A DNA stretch of 33,918 nt from Candidatus Sumerlaeota bacterium (GCA_030613245.1 JAUWMI010000045.1:1-33918), one strand, 5' to 3'; positions 1 to 8,820 are shown, counted from the stretch's first letter. The notes: generated by a model not told the origin, from the letters alone. Numbers and translations are program-made.

Positions 1-2
1 CG

Positions 3-131
3 AACTGTGTTGGTGAGGACTTACTCATCGCCTTTGACATACTGAGCTTCAACCCCGCAGACGCCGCAACCGCAAGCCTGATCCTGGACCGGGCAATAAT
101 CGAAACTCTCTCACCCCCAGCCTCACCCTGA
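3..131 (+). CDS. C-terminal end of a secreted beta-helix protein paralogue (5' partial)
   Basis: An open frame runs from the window edge to a TGA at 129-131 and encodes 42 residues. They match the last 42 residues of the complete protein encoded at 333-3977 at all but a few positions: both start NCVGEDLL, contain FDIL and LILDRA, and end in SPP-SP. This is therefore the tail of an upstream tandem paralogue carrying the same C-terminal beta-sandwich-like module. The rest of the gene lies outside the window. Function is unknown beyond a likely surface or secreted role inferred from the paralogue. Confidence 0.85.
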   Translation, partial: NCVGEDLLIAFDILSFNPADAATASLILDRAIIETLSPPASP

Positions 132-332
132 TCCGCCTTCGGCGGTAATGCGCGTCTTCGGCGGACAAGTTTTGCACGTAAAGGGGCACGCTGCGGCGTG
201 CCCCTACTGGTTTTCCTCTCACACTCGCCATTCAGATTATCTGCGAAAAAGCTTGATTCTGGTTGGGAGCAGTGAGATAAGAAATCTGGAGAAGGGAATC
301 CTGAGGAACCAGGCTTTTTGAGGGGGATTAAA
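132..332. other. Intergenic region between tandem beta-helix paralogues
   Basis: It holds a small CCGCC-TTCG-GCGG hairpin just after the stop and a long GC-rich hairpin at 182-205. The last bases contain a purine-rich AGGGGG at 321-326, six bases before the ATG at 333, which is the ribosome-binding site of the next gene. No convincing promoter was seen. Confidence 0.5.
182..205. repeat. GGGGCACGC / GCGTGCCCC hairpin element (copy 1)
   Basis: This is a perfect inverted repeat, AGGGGCACGC and GCGTGCCCCT around a TGCG loop. The same element with the same flanking text, including TTTTGCACGTA just upstream, occurs at 4022-4049 after the next paralogue. It could act as a transcription-end hairpin, but no uridine run follows directly, so a dispersed palindromic element is the safer call. 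Confidence 0.75.
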
Positions 333-3300
333 ATGCAGAAGCTTCGTTCTCAGAGCCGATTGGTAATATGCAAACCGGCGTCGCTCCAAATACCAATTCT
401 TCTAGCGTCAATCTGCTTCCTTAACTTCTCTCTGGTATGCACTGCAGCGATAATTAAAGTTCCTGAAAACTATTCAATAATCCAGTCAGCCATCAACGCC
501 GCATTCGATGGCGATGAAATCATCGTCTCCCCGGGCACCTACTATGAGAACATCAACGTCAACGGCAAGAACATCATCCTCCGCTCCACTGACCCCACCA
601 GCGCAACTGTTGTCGCCAGCACCGTAATAAATGGGCGTTCTTCCGTCGTATGGTTCAGTGGAAGAGAATCTCCGTCCTGCATCCTCTCTGGCTTCACTAT
701 TACTAATGGCAATTATTTCAAGGGTAGTGGTATCTATGGTAGTGGCACCCGGGCAACTATCGAGAACAATCACATTACTACAAATACGACCTATGGGTTT
801 AGCGCTTCATATAGTAGAGGCGGTGGTATATGGAATTGCGACGGACTTATACAGAACAATGTAATTTCAGGAAACAGGACAACTGACTCTTGGGGTGCCG
901 GTGGTGGGCTCGCTGAGTGCGACGGGGTGATCAGAAACAATATTATCACAGGTAACTCTGCTACTGGAACGGGAGCCACGGGCGGCGGGCTCTATAACTG
1001 CAATGGCACTATTGAATACAATACCATTTCGGGCAACTGGGCTAGGAGTAGCGGCGGTGGGCTCGCAGAGTGCAGTGCTATCATCCGGAACAATATCATT
1101 TCAAACAACAAGTCTTACAGAGATGGCGGTGGGCTCGCCGGTTGTAATGGCATCATCGGGAACAATACCATATGGGGCAACTCCGCCAGCGAATATAGCG
1201 GTGATGGTGGCGGGCTCTATGATTGCGATGGCGTCATTCAGAATAATACCATATATGGAAACACGGCCAAATCAGGTGGCGGTCTCTATGAATGCCGGGG
1301 TTTTATTACTAATTGCATCATTTGGGGGAATTCCGCTTCCTACGGTAGCCAGATTGCTGAGTGCAGAGTGCCCTTTTCCAGCTGCATTCAGGGTTGGACT
1401 TACAATGACAGAGCCAATATCTCGGATGATCCCAGATTTATTGATCCGGGTAATGGTAATTTTCATATCCCACCCGATTCCCCTTGCATTGACGCTGGCA
1501 ATACATACTATCTTCTTGGCCAATACCTTGCTGATATAGATGGGGAATGCCGTGTAGCAGGCAGCTCGGTAGATATGGGAAACGATGAATGTGGCAGTTC
1601 GCCTGACAATGATGGTGATTTGCTATCGGATGCTAATGAGGCAGATCACGGTAGCGACCCTAATAAGCCCGACACAGATGGAGATGGTTTAAAAGATGGC
1701 TTGGAAGTTCAGAGAGGCACAGATCCAAACTTCTACAATACACCTACAGGAATTTCCATTCCCGCTCAATATTCCTCCATTCAGCAAGCACTGTTCTTTG
1801 CTTTTCCCTCGGAAACAGTAACCGTATCACCTGGAATTTATGAAGAAAACCTCCACTTCCTGGGCAAGAATCTAATCCTTCGGAGTACAAATCCCCTGGA
1901 TGATAATACAACCAGTAACACGATAATAGATGGGGGGCTATTATCTGCAGCGATAACTTTTAAAGGCACTGAAAATGAAAGCTGTATGATTAAAGGCTTT
2001 ACTATCCAGAATGGCGCTAGGCGGAATGGTGGGGGTATACGGGGCAATGGAACACTGGCTACCATTCAACACAACAAAATCTTTGGCAACTACGCTCAGC
2101 AGGGATCTGGAATTTTCGGGTGTCAAGGCACAATCGAGAAAAACGTAATTTCCGGCAACTTTGCAGGAGGGCACGGCACACTCTACGGGTGCAATGGCAC
2201 CATCCGTGACAACATCATTTCTAATAACACTGCAATCTGGAGCGGAGGTGGATTGTGCGATTGTGATGGCCTCATTGAAAACAATTCCATTACAGACAAC
2301 CATGTTCGTGATAGCAACTTTTCCTTTGGCGGCGGGCTTAGCGAATGCGATGGTACGATTCAGAACAATAATATTTTGCGGAATCATTGTAGTGGATTTG
2401 AGATCGGCGGTGGCGGTGGGCTGGCAGGGTGCAACGGCACCATCCAGAACAATGTCATTTCAGAAAACATAGGCTCTGGTATTCAGAGCTTTGGGGGCGG
2501 CCTTTCAGGTTGCTCCGGCATTATCCTGAACAATATCATAAGTGGTAATTCCGCTCAGCGTGGCGGTGGGCTCTCTAGCTCTGATGGTTTTATTGCGAAC
2601 AACACCATCTGGGGCAATTCGGCCCATTGGTATGGCGGCGGCCTTTATAAATGCCCGGGCAGAATCAGGAATTGCATAATATGGCAAAATACTGCCTCTG
2701 CCGATAGCCAATTGCATGATTGCCCGCTAATCAGCTATTCGTGCATCCAGGACTGGGCAGATGGTACCGGCAATATCTCATCCGATCCTCTTCTGGTTAA
2801 TCCCTCAAATGGGGATTTTCACCTTCTCGCAAGCTCGCCCTGTATAGATGCTGGTTGTCTAGCTCGTTGGGGAAAGGACTTTGAAGGAGATCCCAGACCG
2901 TGGGACGCTACAAGCGAGCAGCGGGGCGATGGCAGCAACTTTGACATAGGCGCCGATGAATTCGTTGGGCCTGTGGAGTTCGACTTTGTCCTTTCCCGTG
3001 AAGGCTGGACAACTGGCACAGCCCCGATTTTTACTGCGCCAAAGTGGATATTTGAGACAGGATGCGTGAAACTGGTTTCGCAAAATAATACCAACACCTT
3101 TGGGTACTGGAGTACCTCGGCCAATGCAATTCCCGTCACCCAGAATTATCTCTATCGTGCGCAGTTTGTGGTCTCTACGGATGTGACGCAGCCGGAACTT
3201 GTTCCGCAGATTCGCCTGCGAGTAAATTCACGCAACTTCCAACAGGCCGACTGCCTGACGATTGACAGCAATGGCGACGGTGGTGCATCGCCTACTCCCG

Positions 3301-3977
3301 AGGGCACAACCTATGATCTCTATTTTGTTCCACCAGCAAATGAGCAATTCTGTATGCTCGCATTTGACTTGCTCAACTTCACCAGCAACGATGCGCCAGA
3401 CGCGGAACTCGCGCTCGATAGTGTGCTGATTGACCGCTTCCGATTGGACACGCTGGACGATTCTGCTGGTACCAGCTGGACATATGATTTTGAGGCAAGT
3501 CAGGGGTTCTGGTTACCTGGCGATGCTGCGTTCGTATTTAGTGCTCCTGAGTCTTTCTGGGAAGATGGGGCGTTGCATTTGCGGTCAACGACAAACACCA
3601 ATACATTTGGCTACTGGGGAAGCGATCCAACAGATATTACGATTGAGGAGAATCGTCTATATCGTGGGACGTTTGAGGTAAGAACGGACGAAACAAACCG
3701 AAGTCGCGTGCCGCAGATGCGCCTACGATTCAACGCTGCAAATTTGCAAGCATGTCGTTCTCTCGAAATCGCAAGCAGCGACGACGGAGCAAATTCCCCG
3801 GGTACCACAAACACAACATACGACCGACTCTATTTCCTGCCTCCAGCGAACTGCGTCGGTGAAGACTTGCTCATCTCCTTCGACATACTCAACTTTAACC
3901 CCGGAGACGCCCCAACCGCCAGTCTGATCCTGGACCGAGCTGTAATCGAATCACTTTCACCACCAGGCTCACCCTGA
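333..3977 (+). CDS. Giant secreted right-handed beta-helix protein with two helix blocks and twin C-terminal modules
   Basis: The start is set at ATG 333 because AGGGGG lies six bases upstream; a TTG at 318 extends the frame by five codons. The product is 1,214 residues. The N-terminus has a basic start and a hydrophobic stretch (about residues 19-39) typical of a signal peptide. Two parallel beta-helix blocks follow, about 40-390 and 470-840, built from rungs of the form GGGL-x2-C-x-G-x-I-x2-N-x-I. Each block begins with a related segment (YSIIQ/YSSIQ, VSPG-Y-EN, GKN-ILRST) and ends with SPCIDAG, as in choice-of-anchor Q type proteins. Between them, about 425-465, is an aspartate-rich thrombospondin-3-like calcium-binding segment (DTDGDGLKDG). 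Two copies of a ~160-residue module containing NTNTFGYW follow at about 880-1040 and 1050-1210. Proteins of this shape often bind or cleave polysaccharides or act as adhesins; no catalytic residues could be identified. Confidence 0.85.
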   Translation: MQKLRSQSRLVICKPASLQIPILLASICFLNFSLVCTAAIIKVPENYSIIQSAINAAFDGDEIIVSPGTYYENINVNGKNIILRSTDPTSATVVASTVINGRSSVVWFSGRESPSCILSGFTITNGNYFKGSGIYGSGTRATIENNHITTNTTYGFSASYSRGGGIWNCDGLIQNNVISGNRTTDSWGAGGGLAECDGVIRNNIITGNSATGTGATGGGLYNCNGTIEYNTISGNWARSSGGGLAECSAIIRNNIISNNKSYRDGGGLAGCNGIIGNNTIWGNSASEYSGDGGGLYDCDGVIQNNTIYGNTAKSGGGLYECRGFITNCIIWGNSASYGSQIAECRVPFSSCIQGWTYNDRANISDDPRFIDPGNGNFHIPPDSPCIDAGNTYYLLGQYLADIDGECRVAGSSVDMGNDECGSSPDNDGDLLSDANEADHGSDPNKPDTDGDGLKDGLEVQRGTDPNFYNTPTGISIPAQYSSIQQALFFAFPSETVTVSPGIYEENLHFLGKNLILRSTNPLDDNTTSNTIIDGGLLSAAITFKGTENESCMIKGFTIQNGARRNGGGIRGNGTLATIQHNKIFGNYAQQGSGIFGCQGTIEKNVISGNFAGGHGTLYGCNGTIRDNIISNNTAIWSGGGLCDCDGLIENNSITDNHVRDSNFSFGGGLSECDGTIQNNNILRNHCSGFEIGGGGGLAGCNGTIQNNVISENIGSGIQSFGGGLSGCSGIILNNIISGNSAQRGGGLSSSDGFIANNTIWGNSAHWYGGGLYKCPGRIRNCIIWQNTASADSQLHDCPLISYSCIQDWADGTGNISSDPLLVNPSNGDFHLLASSPCIDAGCLARWGKDFEGDPRPWDATSEQRGDGSNFDIGADEFVGPVEFDFVLSREGWTTGTAPIFTAPKWIFETGCVKLVSQNNTNTFGYWSTSANAIPVTQNYLYRAQFVVSTDVTQPELVPQIRLRVNSRNFQQADCLTIDSNGDGGASPTPEGTTYDLYFVPPANEQFCMLAFDLLNFTSNDAPDAELALDSVLIDRFRLDTLDDSAGTSWTYDFEASQGFWLPGDAAFVFSAPESFWEDGALHLRSTTNTNTFGYWGSDPTDITIEENRLYRGTFEVRTDETNRSRVPQMRLRFNAANLQACRSLEIASSDDGANSPGTTNTTYDRLYFLPPANCVGEDLLISFDILNFNPGDAPTASLILDRAVIESLSPPGSP

Positions 3978-4021
3978 TCCGCCTTCGGCGGTGATCTGCC
4001 TTCGGCGGACATGTTTTGCAC

Positions 4022-4049
4022 GTAGGGGCACGCTGCGGCGTGCCCCTAC
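4022..4049. repeat. GTAGGGGCACGC hairpin element (copy 2)
   Basis: This is a perfect 12-base inverted repeat around a TGCG loop, 45 bases after the stop of the beta-helix gene. The preceding CCGCCTTCGGCGG hairpin and the TTTTGCACGTA text are also shared with the region after the upstream paralogue. The 3' flank therefore appears to have been duplicated with the gene. Confidence 0.75.
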
Positions 4050-4169
4050 ATCTTTCCACATGAAGGATCAACTGTCCAGAGGCGCAAGATCACACTGCGG
4101 CGTTTCCGCACGTTTCATGCGATTCTAGATCCCTTCGGAGAATGGTGTAGAATTAGCAACCGATTTGAT

Positions 4170-4748
4170 CTAGGGCGCCTGTGCATAGGTAAGGTCGAGG
4201 ATGGCAGGGTTGAAATCCAGATCGAGATAGCGACGCGTGAACTCCCGTGCCGCAATCTCTTCTATCAGATTTTTGTGAGTGGATTGGGGAGTTTGCAGCT
4301 CTGAATGTGATCTGCGCACGTCGTTAAGAAAAATGTGGAATAGCTCGTGGCAAACCGCGATTACGTGCAGCATATGAAGAGAAAGGGGAAGCACAGGTGT
4401 CAGCCGTTTTTGCAGCTGGGTAAGCGCGGTAGTATTTACTCGAATTTTCCGCTGCTCGACGATTACCTCACTGAGCACCGCAGGTTGCGCGGCTGTGAGG
4501 TCGCTAAGATAGGTTTTGATCTGAATATTCAAGTGCATGGCCGCATAAGCCACATTTTTTTGCCGACGATGAGGCAGCGCACTCACTGCTTCGTAAAAAT
4601 GGTCAAGACACTGCTCGGCCATCTGCTTCCCTTCGGCAATCAGTGCAGCGTAGCTGGACGGATCCGGTGCACGTGTGGATGGGTAGATTGAAATGAGTTG
4701 GCCATAAAGTGCATCAATGTCACCAGCATGTTCCGAAGAATTATTCAT
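4170..4748 (-). CDS. HELFH-motif protein, putative zinc metallopeptidase-like (ImmA/IrrE-style motif)
   Basis: ATG 4748 is chosen because AAGGAA lies seven bases upstream; a GTG at 4823 would add 25 residues. The product is 192 residues, with no signal peptide or membrane segment. Residues 134-138 read HELFH, an HExxH zinc-binding signature in a hydrophobic helix. After 24 residues comes EEIAAREF (163-170), which resembles the third-ligand helix of gluzincins and of ImmA/IrrE proteins. The rest is predicted to be mostly helical and is not recognised. It is the last gene of a minus-strand operon, 90 bases after the acetyltransferase gene. The metallopeptidase call rests on the motif and its spacing alone, so the substrate is unknown and loss of catalysis cannot be excluded. 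Confidence 0.6.
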   Translation of the reverse strand: MNNSSEHAGDIDALYGQLISIYPSTRAPDPSSYAALIAEGKQMAEQCLDHFYEAVSALPHRRQKNVAYAAMHLNIQIKTYLSDLTAAQPAVLSEVIVEQRKIRVNTTALTQLQKRLTPVLPLSLHMLHVIAVCHELFHIFLNDVRRSHSELQTPQSTHKNLIEEIAAREFTRRYLDLDFNPAILDLTYAQAP

Positions 4749-4838
4749 GCAAGGTTCCTTTTGGCCAGCCGGGATACGCAAGCCCGCGACGCGTCTATAA
4801 AGCCAGTGCGACGGTGGAGCCACTTATGTGCAATAGTG

Positions 4839-5687
4839 TCAACACGTTTCAGGGGAGCAATTATCCCCGGGGTGTTTCGGACGAATTACCTGCCGCCGTC
4901 GTGGGCAAATGCTGCAATCTTCTGTTCGGCAAAGAAGCAGATCAGGCTCTTCCTGCAGCTTCCGGACCATCGTTTCTACGAGGGCTTTCACGTCAAGCAG
5001 CTGGCTTCGACTTCTGCAAATCGTCACATCCTTCAGCACCTCTTCTGCACGCAGGTATGGTTCGCACTGCGTAAATCCGCGCGAGCATCCCGGCACCTGG
5101 TACAGACGAAACTCCACGATTCCCCCTTTTTCATTCTTCATCACTGCAATCTCGAAATTCTGTCCTGGCGTAAACGCAACCTCCAGGTAGGGTAGCTTAG
5201 CCAGCACTTCGCACAGATGAAGAATCGAGTTGGTATCCTGTCGCGTACCCAACAGCAGGATTTTTCCGCCAGAGCGGTAGAATTTCTCGAATGGCGACTT
5301 GCAGCCCAGGGGTGTACACTGTAGGTGATCACTCAGCAGCTCCTCAGCCAGAGGTCCAAAGGCAGCCGCGGAATGCGAGGGATGGTCGCTGCGCAGCACA
5401 CCGGGCATCTGGCGGAAGACTTCTGTCAGCCGTCCAACGCGCGATGGTGACGTCGCCTTCTCGTACGGCGGCATGTTCCACATCGGCAGGGAAAACGTGA
5501 ACGTAGGCATCATCAGCGTTCCGCCTGGTACGATCGTCCTCAGAAAGGCGTTTATGACCGTTTGTGCTCCACCATGCACATGGCCCAGGCTCTTGAGCGA
5601 ACTATGGACGATAAGATTATCGTCTTGCTGAATCCCTGCCCGGCTTAGTTCCTGAATTAAGATGTCTTCCGTGACAGCTTCATTCAT
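4839..5687 (-). CDS. AAC(3)-family N-acetyltransferase
   Basis: The start ATG 5687 overlaps the stop of the upstream oxidoreductase gene (ATGAATGA, 5680-5687), suggesting translational coupling; an in-frame ATG at 5747 is less likely. The product is 282 residues, the usual length for the antibiotic N-acetyltransferase fold (PF02522). Visible family motifs are VHSSLKSLG (27-35) followed by GGA, GGTLMMPTFTF near 55-65, and DHPSHSAAAFGP at 101-112 with the conserved histidines. Members acetylate an amino group using acetyl-CoA; many act on amino sugars or metabolites rather than drugs. The location between an FAD oxidoreductase and a HELFH protein, downstream of nanE, favours a metabolic role. 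A C-terminal cysteine cluster (C253, C258, C261) is an unusual addition. Confidence 0.85.
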   Translation of the reverse strand: MNEAVTEDILIQELSRAGIQQDDNLIVHSSLKSLGHVHGGAQTVINAFLRTIVPGGTLMMPTFTFSLPMWNMPPYEKATSPSRVGRLTEVFRQMPGVLRSDHPSHSAAAFGPLAEELLSDHLQCTPLGCKSPFEKFYRSGGKILLLGTRQDTNSILHLCEVLAKLPYLEVAFTPGQNFEIAVMKNEKGGIVEFRLYQVPGCSRGFTQCEPYLRAEEVLKDVTICRSRSQLLDVKALVETMVRKLQEEPDLLLCRTEDCSICPRRRQVIRPKHPGDNCSPETC

Positions 5688-7041
5688 GGGGAGGACTTCC
5701 CAAGTTTGCTCCCTGGGTGCGCAGACGCTTCTGAAGCTGAGGAACATCGAGCGAGCGAGGAGTGGTATGGAGTTTCAGGCAGAGGGCTGCGGCTGTGCCT
5801 GCTGCTTCGCCCATTGCCATGCAGATGGGCTGAATGCGAATGGCCGACTGCCCTTCGTGGGTGCTGGAGGCACATCGCCCGGCTACCAGGAGGTTTTCGA
5901 TCTCCTTGGGCACAAGGATACGATACGGAATGTCGTACAGCAGGGGCTCAGGTGGGTACTCCACTGTGCTTGACTCGCCTTTTGGATCATGAATATCAAT
6001 TCCATAATTGCCGCGCGCAATTACGTCGGGAAATCGGTTGCCTTGAATAACGTCATCACCCGTGAACACATACTCGCCCAGAATGCGCCGACTTTCGCGC
6101 ACCCCTATGTGCGGCGCTGTTGCCACCAGGTAGGCCTGTTCAAATCCCGGCAGCTCTTTGAGCACATCCATTATTTGCCAGACCTGTTTGCGCGCAATAA
6201 TTTCCGCCCTGGTTAAGTCATACGCATCCAGCGGACTGAGCTCGAGCACATTTGTCGTGTTGAACACTACCGTCCCATCCAGAGGAAGCGAAATGAAAAA
6301 CAATTGCTGAACCGCGCGATCCAGGCGTCCCTCCTCCTGCGCTTTTCGTACTGCCGAGAAGAATCCTGCCCGGCACAGCATGTCTGTTTCGCCATATGCA
6401 ATCGTATCTGCATCCGGCCAGTGGATATACTCCTCCGGGTGACTCAGAAGGTAGTCCTCGACCCGCTGGCAATCTACACCTCCTACCACAAACATCAGCG
6501 TCATGGCCTGCGTGAGGCCGTCTGAAGGCCGGCCTACTTCATAAGGAGCACCTGCCAGCGTTGCCAGATCTCCATCGCCGGTTGTGTCAATAAATAGCGG
6601 CGCGCTCAGGTTTAACCGTCCGCCTTTGGTCATCACCGTAATATGTTTGATCTTCCGATCCTTGACCCGCACCTTTGTCAGATAGGCGTGCAAAAGAAGC
6701 TCGACGCCTGCTTCCAGAGCCATCTCTTGGGCAACGCGTTTGTATTTTTCAGGATCGAATGACGCATGCTTAAACCCTGCCACTCGTTTGAGCCGCTCGC
6801 AGAACTCCTGGAAGATGCCCTGGATTAGCTGCTCTTCTTTCGTAGCGTAGCGCATAAATGGGCCCACCAATCCCATAGTGGCAAGTCCCCCGAGGAACCC
6901 GTATTGCTCGACCAGCAGAACACGTGCGCCATTGCGTGCCGCAGCCACAGCAGCCACCCAGCCAGCTGGGCCACCTCCTACAATCACAATTTCCGGCTTT
7001 CTGCGCCATTGGCGCCTTGGTTTTGTCGCCTGTGTGCTCAT
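5680..7041 (-). CDS. FAD-dependent oxidoreductase (FAD_oxidored family)
   Basis: The product is 453 residues from ATG 7041, which has AGGA seven bases upstream. An N-terminal Rossmann dinucleotide fold is clear: VIVGGGPAG at about 19-27, an acidic residue at the end of the second strand (E45), then GFLGGLAT. Mid-protein DTTGDGDLA and the C-terminal AGRCASSTHEGQSAIR and MGEAAGTAAAL segments are hallmarks of the PF12831 group. These flavoproteins are common in Planctomycetes-like genomes, often in carbohydrate or organic-acid catabolic clusters, and their substrates are mostly undefined. It starts 29 bases after nanE ends and overlaps the acetyltransferase start by eight bases, so all are probably co-transcribed. 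No signal peptide was seen, so it is predicted to be cytoplasmic. Confidence 0.85.
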   Translation of the reverse strand: MSTQATKPRRQWRRKPEIVIVGGGPAGWVAAVAAARNGARVLLVEQYGFLGGLATMGLVGPFMRYATKEEQLIQGIFQEFCERLKRVAGFKHASFDPEKYKRVAQEMALEAGVELLLHAYLTKVRVKDRKIKHITVMTKGGRLNLSAPLFIDTTGDGDLATLAGAPYEVGRPSDGLTQAMTLMFVVGGVDCQRVEDYLLSHPEEYIHWPDADTIAYGETDMLCRAGFFSAVRKAQEEGRLDRAVQQLFFISLPLDGTVVFNTTNVLELSPLDAYDLTRAEIIARKQVWQIMDVLKELPGFEQAYLVATAPHIGVRESRRILGEYVFTGDDVIQGNRFPDVIARGNYGIDIHDPKGESSTVEYPPEPLLYDIPYRILVPKEIENLLVAGRCASSTHEGQSAIRIQPICMAMGEAAGTAAALCLKLHTTPRSLDVPQLQKRLRTQGANLGSPPHE

Positions 7042-7070
7042 AGAATTTTCCTTTACTCTAAAATAAGGTG

Positions 7071-7772
7071 CTATGCACTTCCGAGTAATGCGTGAATTCT
7101 TTCGACAAAGCGAGCGGTAATCAGCTGGGGCCGCGTGATTGCGGTCCCTACGACCACAGCGTATGCTCCGAGTTCCAGAGCTCGCACTGCTTCCTCCGGA
7201 CTCGTGTAGCCTCCTTCCGCGAGTACAGGAATTTTAACCGCTCCGACCAGCTGCTTGAGCAACTCCAGGTCTGGCCCATCGGTCATGGTGCTATATGACG
7301 TATATCCAGCGAGTGTGGTGGCGATTGCATCGGCGCCAGCATCTGCTGCGGCCATGGCTTCTTCAAACGTTGCAATGTCCGCAACTACTGGCAGTTGCAG
7401 TGTGGATTTCATTTCGCGGATCAGCACGTCTGCGGTTTTTTGAGCAGGCCGGCGCCGCGCTGTAGCATCCAGGGCTATCGCATCTGCGCCCGCTCGTGCA
7501 ATTGCCTCTGCCGCCTCTAGTGTCGGGGTAATCTCGACCTCTGAGTTCGGATAGCTAACTTTGTTGAGGCCGATGATAGGAATCGAGACTGCCTGTTTAA
7601 TTGCCGCAATGTCTTCAGGCGAGTTTGCGCGGACACCAAGGGCACCGCCAATCTCTGCAGCACGCGCCATCGCAGCCATGTGTCCGCTTCCGTGCAACGG
7701 CTCATCTTCCAGTGCCTGGCACGAAACAATCAGGCCGCGTTGAAACGTATCTGTAAATGGCCGCTCAGACAT
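7071..7772 (-). CDS. nanE: Putative N-acetylmannosamine-6-phosphate 2-epimerase
   Basis: ATG 7772 is preferred over the adjacent TTG 7775 because AAAGGA lies seven bases upstream. The 233-residue protein is a TIM barrel with the NanE pattern: an N-terminal GLIVSCQALEDEPLHG, then GALGVRAN, IPIIGLNK, ADAIALDATAR, PVVADIATFEEA and a C-terminal ALELGAYAVVVGTAITRP. NanE converts N-acetylmannosamine-6-phosphate to N-acetylglucosamine-6-phosphate in sialic acid and amino-sugar catabolism. No nanA, nanK or nagA lies nearby, so the pathway is incomplete in this window. It heads a tight four-gene minus-strand unit and starts 65 bases after argB ends, so it may share argCJB transcription or have its own promoter. 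Confidence 0.88.
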   Translation of the reverse strand: MSERPFTDTFQRGLIVSCQALEDEPLHGSGHMAAMARAAEIGGALGVRANSPEDIAAIKQAVSIPIIGLNKVSYPNSEVEITPTLEAAEAIARAGADAIALDATARRRPAQKTADVLIREMKSTLQLPVVADIATFEEAMAAADAGADAIATTLAGYTSYSTMTDGPDLELLKQLVGAVKIPVLAEGGYTSPEEAVRALELGAYAVVVGTAITRPQLITARFVERIHALLGSA

Positions 7773-7836
7773 CAACAGATCCTTTCGATTAGCATGTCAG
7801 ACAGGGCATAGGAGGGTGGAAAACGTAGCACGGGCG

Positions 7837-8760
7837 CTAGGTGGCATTCTTGACGATCTGAGTGCCGATTCCTTTGTCGGTGAACAGCTCGAGAAGCAGA
7901 GCGTGTGGAATTCGGCCATCCAGAATGTGTGTTTTCCTGACGCCCGCATTCAGGGCGCGCAGGCACGCGCGTACCTTGGGAATCATGCCACCCCCGATTA
8001 CCCTTTTTTCAATCAGCCCCTCGAGCTCATCTATCTGGATCGAAGGGAGAAGCGAGGACTCGTCATTAAGGTTTCGCAAGATACCCTTCACGTCGGTCAA
8101 TAGAATAAGTTTCCGTGCCTGTAGCGCTATGGCCAGCTCCGCAGCCACTGAATCGGCATTGATATTGTATGTCTGACCACTGCTGTCTACCCCAATAGGC
8201 GAAACGACAGGAATAAACTGCTTCTCATCGAGAACCGAGATAATCTCAGGAGAAATCTGCTCGACTTCGCCTACGAAACCAATGTCTGCGGTTGCATCGC
8301 CCGTGGACGACGGCATAGTATACTTACGCGCCGTAATTAACCCTGCATCCTTTCCGCTCACCCCTACCGCTCTACCTCCCAGCTGATGAATCTGATTTAC
8401 AATCTCCCCGTTGAGCTTCCCTGCCAGGACCATCTCTGCTACGTCCAGCGTCTCTGCATCCGTAACGCGCTGACCCTCAACGAATTTCGGCTCCAACCTC
8501 ATTTTCTTCATCAGATCAGAAATCTCCGGCCCGCCACCATGCACCACAACAGGCTTTATTCCTACGTACTGCATCATGACAATGTCTTGAATGACATTCT
8601 TCTTGAGTCCCGGGTCAATCATGGCGTGGCCGCCATACTTGATGACCACACGGCAGCCGCGGAATTCCTTGATGTAAGGAATCGCCTCGACCAGGATGTT
8701 TGCCCGCTCAATCAGCTCTGCCAGCGGGAGGTTGCGAATATCTGCGTTGTCTGAAGCCAT
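7837..8760 (-). CDS. argB: Acetylglutamate kinase
   Basis: The 307-residue protein phosphorylates N-acetylglutamate in arginine biosynthesis. Visible hallmarks of the amino-acid kinase fold are VIKYGGHAM (39-47, phosphate-binding lysine), VVHGGGPEI (72-80), GKDAGLITARK and the C-terminal GGMIPKV. The first ~35 residues form a helix with ILVEAIPYIKEF, which matches the N-terminal extension of hexameric arginine-inhibited kinases. Feedback control by arginine is therefore likely, as expected where ArgJ recycles the acetyl group. The ATG at 8760 has GAGGG six bases upstream. It lies 106 bases downstream of argJ, with a hairpin element between them. Confidence 0.95.
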   Translation of the reverse strand: MASDNADIRNLPLAELIERANILVEAIPYIKEFRGCRVVIKYGGHAMIDPGLKKNVIQDIVMMQYVGIKPVVVHGGGPEISDLMKKMRLEPKFVEGQRVTDAETLDVAEMVLAGKLNGEIVNQIHQLGGRAVGVSGKDAGLITARKYTMPSSTGDATADIGFVGEVEQISPEIISVLDEKQFIPVVSPIGVDSSGQTYNINADSVAAELAIALQARKLILLTDVKGILRNLNDESSLLPSIQIDELEGLIEKRVIGGGMIPKVRACLRALNAGVRKTHILDGRIPHALLLELFTDKGIGTQIVKNAT

Positions 8761-8820
8761 CTCGAACCCTCAGCTTTCCCGTGGTTCTGATAATTGTGCA
8801 TTCCGCCCTAGGTTATTATT

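Noticed and set aside
182-205. A rho-independent terminator after the beta-helix paralogue
   Set aside because: The hairpin is strong but no uridine run follows directly, and the same element occurs elsewhere as a dispersed repeat.
4839-5687. An aminoglycoside resistance gene
   Set aside because: The family match is real, but the operon context with nanE and an oxidoreductase, and the lack of mobile or resistance neighbours, favour a metabolic acetyltransferase.
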